Assembly: GCA_005882115.1 (NCBI GenBank)
Contig: VBEG01000026.1
Location: forward strand, 1-60,902
DNA from: Chloroflexota bacterium
Lineage (GTDB): Bacteria; Chloroflexota; Dormibacteria; Dormibacterales; Dormibacteraceae
Direction: 5' to 3'
Length of the DNA: 60,902 bases
The translations under genes and the position numbers were made by a program. Under the pieces are notes generated by a model, which saw only the letters and a list, made by a program, of their open reading frames with translations, did no database searches and was not told the origin of the DNA. The first letter of the stretch is position 1. Each line of letters starts with the position of its first letter. Of this stretch, positions 57,445 through 60,902 are shown one piece after another.

Positions 57445-59238
57445 ATGGTCGCGCGCAGAATCGCGCTGGTTTTTGCTGCCGCTGCACTGGCCCTCGGTCA
57501 GTCGCTGGCAGTTGGAGTAGGGGTAGGCGCTGCCGACTCGGGCAATTACACGATTCAGGCCAGCCAACGCGTAGGAACCGCTCATCCAAGCAAGACCTGG
57601 CCGAATGTCGACTATGGGACAAGCTCGGTTGAGATCCCCAATCACCAACCGAACTCGAAGACGATCCGTCACACCTATGCCGCCGGCACACCCACTGTCG
57701 GCGTCACCGGGATAGCGAGCGGCCAGGTCGCCGGCTTCTCTGGCTTCGCAGGCCTGACTCACAAGGACCAGCGGAATGCTGGCACGGGCAGCTATGCGAA
57801 CACGCAGTTCACCCTGGAGCCGCCCGACCAGGGTCTTTGCGTGGGCAACGGCCAGGTGCTGGAGGGCGTCAATAACGCGTTCCAGGTCTTCAATACCAGT
57901 GGGACACCACTCACGGCGCCGACGGCTTACAGCGAATTCTTCGGATTCGCTCCGGAGATCATCCGAACTAACCCACTCGTGTTCGGCGACTTCGTCAGCG
58001 ACCCAAGGTGTTACTTCGACCCGGATACGCAGCGTTGGTTCATGACTGAGCTGCAAATCTCGACCGACCCGACGACCGGCAACGTCAAGGCGCCAACCAA
58101 CCTAGTCGTTGCCGTCTCCGCGAGTAGCGACGCCTCTTCGACCTGGACCGTATATGAGATTCCGACCACCGACGACGGCAGTGGCGGCACGCAAACTCAC
58201 AGTGGCTGCCCCTGCTTCGGTGACCAGCCGCTGGTCGGCGCCGACGCCAACGGCTTTTACGTGGAAACCGGTGAGTACGCGCTCAGTACCTCCGCGTTCA
58301 ACGGAGCCCAGGTCTACGCCTTCTCAAAGGTTGGCCTCGAACTCGGCACTAATACTTCAGCCGTGCACATCAACGCCGGCCCCTTCACCGAGCCCGCATT
58401 CGGGGCCCCGGCCTTTGACCTCCAACCGGCGACCTCGCCGAATGGCGGGTATCAGACCGCCAGCAACGGCACAGAGTACTTCCTGAGCAGCCTCGACCTG
58501 GGTGCGGGACCGGCCCTTGGGACGCGGGCAAGCCAGCTCGGGCTCTGGCGCCTGACCAACACTGCCTCGCTAGCCAGCGGCAGCCCCAACCTCACGTTGT
58601 CGTTCACAGCTGTGGACAGCGAGACCTACAGCCAGCCGCCCAACGCCACTCAAAAGAAGGGCCCGCTCTACCTGGGCGCCATCGTCAAGAGCCCCGAAGG
58701 CCTGGTATCGGCCAATGAGGACCGTCTCCAGCAGGTGGTCTTCGCGGACGGCAAGCTCTGGTCAGCGATCGAGACTGCAGTTAAGCAGCCGAACGGAGCC
58801 ACCCTGTCCGGGATCGCGTGGTTTGTCGTCAACCCCTCGAACGGCACGGTCTCGCATCAGGGCTACCTGGCCACGGCGGGCCAGAACCTGCTCTTTCCGT
58901 CCATCGGGGTGACCGGCTCCGGCAAGGCTGTGATGGCGTTCTCTCTGGTCGGCCCCGATTTCTTCCCGAGCGCTGCGTACACGATCCTCGATCCGGCTAC
59001 CGGCCCGGGCGCCATTCACATCGCCGCCGTGGGGCTCTTCCCGGATGATGGCTTCACCCAGTACCCAAAGGTGGGCGGAGGAAGCGGCGTCGGCCGCTGG
59101 GGTGACTACTCGGCCGCTGTGGCCGACACTTCCGGCAACGTCTGGATGGCGAACGAGTTCATCCACGACTTGCTGCCGCCGGCGCGGACGCTCTTCGCCA
59201 ACTGGGCAACCTTCATCTCCAAGGTACCCGCTAGTTAG
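57445..59238 (+). CDS. Large secreted protein, probably beta-propeller
   Basis: 597 aa from ATG 57445 with GGAGG nine bases upstream (GTG 57436 is possible). Signal peptide MVARRIALVFAAAALALGQSLAVGVGVGA. The mature part is rich in Gly, Thr, Ser and Asn with many short beta segments: PPDQGLCVGNGQVLEGVNNAFQVF, SDPRCYFDPDTQRWFMTELQ, GDQPLVGADANGFYVETGEY, and VGRWGDYSAAVADTSGNVWMANEF near the end. These look like repeated propeller blades with Asp-rich turns. No enzyme motif is visible. It probably acts outside the cell or in the envelope. A strong hairpin follows the stop. Confidence 0.75.
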   Translation: MVARRIALVFAAAALALGQSLAVGVGVGAADSGNYTIQASQRVGTAHPSKTWPNVDYGTSSVEIPNHQPNSKTIRHTYAAGTPTVGVTGIASGQVAGFSGFAGLTHKDQRNAGTGSYANTQFTLEPPDQGLCVGNGQVLEGVNNAFQVFNTSGTPLTAPTAYSEFFGFAPEIIRTNPLVFGDFVSDPRCYFDPDTQRWFMTELQISTDPTTGNVKAPTNLVVAVSASSDASSTWTVYEIPTTDDGSGGTQTHSGCPCFGDQPLVGADANGFYVETGEYALSTSAFNGAQVYAFSKVGLELGTNTSAVHINAGPFTEPAFGAPAFDLQPATSPNGGYQTASNGTEYFLSSLDLGAGPALGTRASQLGLWRLTNTASLASGSPNLTLSFTAVDSETYSQPPNATQKKGPLYLGAIVKSPEGLVSANEDRLQQVVFADGKLWSAIETAVKQPNGATLSGIAWFVVNPSNGTVSHQGYLATAGQNLLFPSIGVTGSGKAVMAFSLVGPDFFPSAAYTILDPATGPGAIHIAAVGLFPDDGFTQYPKVGGGSGVGRWGDYSAAVADTSGNVWMANEFIHDLLPPARTLFANWATFISKVPAS

Positions 59239-59253
59239 GTTGCAGCAGGCTTA

Positions 59254-59286
59254 GGGGTGTCGGCCGGCTAGCCCGGTCGGCACCCC
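59254..59286 (+). terminator. Long hairpin after the secreted protein gene
   Basis: GGGGTGTCGGCCGG (59254-59267) pairs with CCGGTCGGCACCCC (59273-59286): 14 bp with two G-U pairs around a 5-base loop, starting 16 bases after the TAG. There is no T-run, as is common in G+C-rich genomes. Confidence 0.6.
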
Positions 59287-59401
59287 GCGGGTGGATCAGC
59301 GACCGGCACCTCCGCAGCGGGGCCTCAGAACTAGGACCGGCGAAGGGATTACTTAGGTCATCCGATTGAGAAACCTGACGAAGCCTATGACAGCGTTTCA
59401 G

Positions 59402-59956
59402 TTCGTCACTCTTGGGGCTGGCGTGGCAGCACAGGACCAGACCTAGTGGACTCAACTCGATTTCGAGAGATGGCTCGAAACTGCCTAGGAAATCACGATG
59501 AACTCGCCGGAGCCGGCCCGCCGACCACGTGTCCACGGGTTCCGCTGATTCTCGGGTGCCATCGAAGATCTCGACCATGAATCGATCTGCGTTGCCCCGA
59601 AAATCATCACGCCTGGCACACCCGATGAAGTGATCGCGGCTGTTCTGGCATCCACTCCCGCCAGCCTCGTGGTGGCCGGTCACACTCACATGCAATTCGA
59701 CAGAGTTGTCGCAGGCCGACGGATGGTCAATGCGGGTAGCGTCGGAATGCCATACGCTCGACGACCTGGCGCTTACTGGGTCTTAATCGGTCCGGACGTC
59801 GAACTCCGGCGGACAACCAATGACTTCAGGGCCGCGGCCGAATCTGTGCGCCGCACTCAATATCCGGAGCGCGAAGACTTCGCGAAACATCTCGTTCGCC
59901 CGCTTGTACCGGAGGAAGCTATCCCCACTTTCGAGCGCATGGCGGGCCGAGACTGA
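59402..59956. pseudogene. Metallophosphoesterase gene scrambled by an internal inversion
   Basis: The plus strand from 59603 reads IITPGTPDEVIAAVLASTPASLVVAGHTHMQFDRVVAGRRMVNAGSVGMPYARRPGAYW and on to a stop at 59956: the C-terminal half of a YfcE-like phosphoesterase with the GHTH metal motif. The preceding part of the same protein (FRGNADRFMVEIFDG ... FLGSFEPSLEIELSPLGLVLCCHASPKSDE) is found on the minus strand from 59602 down to 59402. In family members SDE runs straight into IxTPxTP, so the ~200-bp middle part is inverted with its junction at 59602/59603. The N-terminal third (first metal motifs) is missing. Confidence 0.75.
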
Positions 59957-60017
59957 TGCCGACATGGTCAGCCGCCCCAAGCACCTGAATCAGCCGGCCG
60001 CGCCATCCCGGTTTCGT

Positions 60018-60095
60018 GCAGCAACGCCGGTGGCAAGCAGTGGGATGCAACCGCATTCAGCGGTACGCAGCGAATTCGAGTCGCTGGTTCTAAAC
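60018..60095 (+). repeat. tRNA-Asn-like dispersed repeat, copy E (3'-truncated)
   Basis: GCAGCAACGCCGGTGGCAAG, CAGCGGTACGCAGCGAATTCG and TGGTTCTAAAC match the 5' two-thirds of the repeat, closest to copy B. The tRNA-like 3' end is missing. Same orientation as the other copies. Confidence 0.6.
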
Positions 60096-60711
60096 CCATT
60101 GGCGGATCCTTTGCCGTCGCGCGGACTCTAGACAATCGCTGCATCCCTACGCGCGGGATGGAGCAGTGGGATCCACGCCGTGGGGAGGAAGTCTGCGATT
60201 CCCATGACCCTACCGAAGAGTGTCGGCGAGAGCATCGGAACGAGCGCCCGCCGCTCAAAGATGACATAGACCCAATAGCTCATTCGCAATAAGGGTGACT
60301 CCTCGGTTATGCGTGCCGACCTTGGCGAGCGTGCCTTGCATGGCCAAATTTGCGGCCCAGGTCATCAGGAGGCAGACCCGGACCGCGGGGGCGGATGGTC
60401 CGTTTGGCCCGCGATCTGGGCAAGCGGGCGTTCGACGCTTCTCACAGCCAGCCGTGTCTGCGAAACACAGTTCAGAATTGTCGGAATTTCCTGTGAGTTG
60501 GCTGTCCTGGCAAATGTGACAAGAAGGCCGACGCTTGCTTGGCCCTGCCTGCCGGATCGAACCTCAGTCGAACTCGACGGCGATGTAGCCGTATCCGTTT
60601 GCTCCGATCACCCAAGCGGTCGCGACGTAGTGGTAGGGCCGAGAATGTTTGGGCGGTAAAGATTTGTGAAGGTAGCATTTCGGCCGCCCTGCTGACGCGC
60701 CCGAGTGGCGG
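60096..60711. other. Mostly unassigned sequence
   Basis: No gene of normal size. A 51-codon minus-strand frame (60283-60128) reads MSYWVYVIFERRALVPMLSP and IADFLPTAWIPLLHPARRD, which has protein-like composition but no ribosome site; it may be a fragment. The rest shows no recognisable motif on either strand. Confidence 0.35.
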
Positions 60712-60900
60712 CTAGGACACTCCCCCCAACGCGCGAGCGGTGAAGATGAGGCGCTTGGTGGCGAAGGCTCCAGCCCAGAGTGGGTAACACGTGGTCAGCG
60801 TGAGTCTGTCGTCGCTGGTGGCGGCGAGCACAGTGCGGTCGTTTGGATCCGTAACCCTCGAACCCGTGATCTCGAAGAGGTACAACCCGTGCTGGGTGCG
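60712..60900 (-). CDS. Sortase, C-terminal part (5' end outside window)
   Basis: The minus strand from the right edge reads LYLFEITGSRVTDPNDRTVLAATSDDRLTLTTCYPLWAGAFATKRLIFTARAL and stops at TAG 60714-60712. The TLTTCYP motif holds the catalytic Cys and the Arg in ATKRLIF is the oxyanion Arg; the Asp-rich PNDRTVL strand precedes it as in class D/E sortases. The His and N-terminal membrane anchor lie beyond the window. Sortases attach proteins to the cell wall or build pili, so the organism probably has a Gram-positive or Chloroflexota-like monoderm envelope. Confidence 0.85.
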   Translation of the reverse strand, partial: RTQHGLYLFEITGSRVTDPNDRTVLAATSDDRLTLTTCYPLWAGAFATKRLIFTARALGGVS

Positions 60901-60902
60901 GA

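Noticed and set aside
57301-58056. Minus-strand open frame opposite the large secreted protein
   Set aside because: Shadow of the plus-strand gene, without ribosome site or motif.
60128-60283. A small minus-strand protein gene of 51 codons
   Set aside because: Composition is protein-like, but there is no ribosome binding site, no partner and no recognisable family; noted only as a possible fragment.

Overview
The window is one G+C-rich, gene-dense bacterial segment that looks chromosomal. GTG and TTG starts are frequent, genes overlap by 1-4 bases (ATGA/GTGA), and some promoters look leaderless. LLM-class flavoenzymes, CaiB-type CoA-transferases, molybdenum hydroxylases, a sortase and LacI- or Liv-type ABC operons would fit a soil bacterium of the Actinomycetota / Chloroflexota / Dormibacterota kind. 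No rRNA, ribosomal protein or other marker gene is present, so this placement is only a guess.

Layout. (1) 1-4.0 kb: two hypothetical genes, an IS110 transposase remnant, and a compact three-gene module (winged-helix protein, AbiEii-like nucleotidyltransferase, GHKL/MORC-like ATPase) that resembles a defence or toxin-antitoxin locus of no type I recognise. (2) 4.2-34.1 kb: a large catabolic region. It has a BMP/nucleoside-type ABC importer with a nitrilase-fold amidase, an old-yellow-enzyme-type reductase, a DapA-like aldolase, and an LLM oxidoreductase / cyclase / RidA operon. That operon diverges from a branched-chain-type ABC importer operon ending in two DUF1989 genes and an SDR. An AMP-forming ligase, an alpha/beta hydrolase, an MFS carrier, two CoxL-type molybdenum hydroxylase large subunits around a GntR regulator, one FAD and one 2Fe-2S subunit, an ACMSD-like amidohydrolase, a CMD-family protein and a DUF3891 protein follow. 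Read together, this looks like uptake and breakdown of nitrogen-rich (N-heterocyclic, ureido or guanidino) compounds. (3) 34.6-38.3 kb: SDRs, a methylmalonyl-CoA-epimerase-like protein, a MaoC hydratase and a family III CoA-transferase, an acyl-CoA module. (4) 38.7-44.7 kb: small secreted protein, gene debris, a GT39-like membrane glycosyltransferase, VOC and DHFR-family proteins, and an ArsR/SRPBCC pair. (5) 45.4-55.5 kb: a sugar-acid module (Ldh-family dehydrogenase, SMP-30 lactonase, HpcH/HpaI aldolase, D-2-hydroxyacid dehydrogenase, LacI regulator and a complete MalEFGK-like importer). (6) 55.6 kb to the end: SnoaL-like protein, chlorite-dismutase-family protein, a large secreted protein, a scrambled metallophosphoesterase and the C-terminus of a sortase.

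The most unusual structural feature is a dispersed repeat of about 130 bp whose 3' half resembles tRNA-Asn (GTT anticodon loop, T-arm, acceptor strand and CCA). Four near-complete copies and one truncated copy, all in the same orientation, lie at the borders of the modules above. A 16-bp piece of its 3' end is perfectly duplicated on either side of the sugar-acid module. A second repeat of about 97 bp (three copies) lies among ATPase gene fragments. These suggest that the region was built by repeated insertion or recombination at tRNA-derived sequences.
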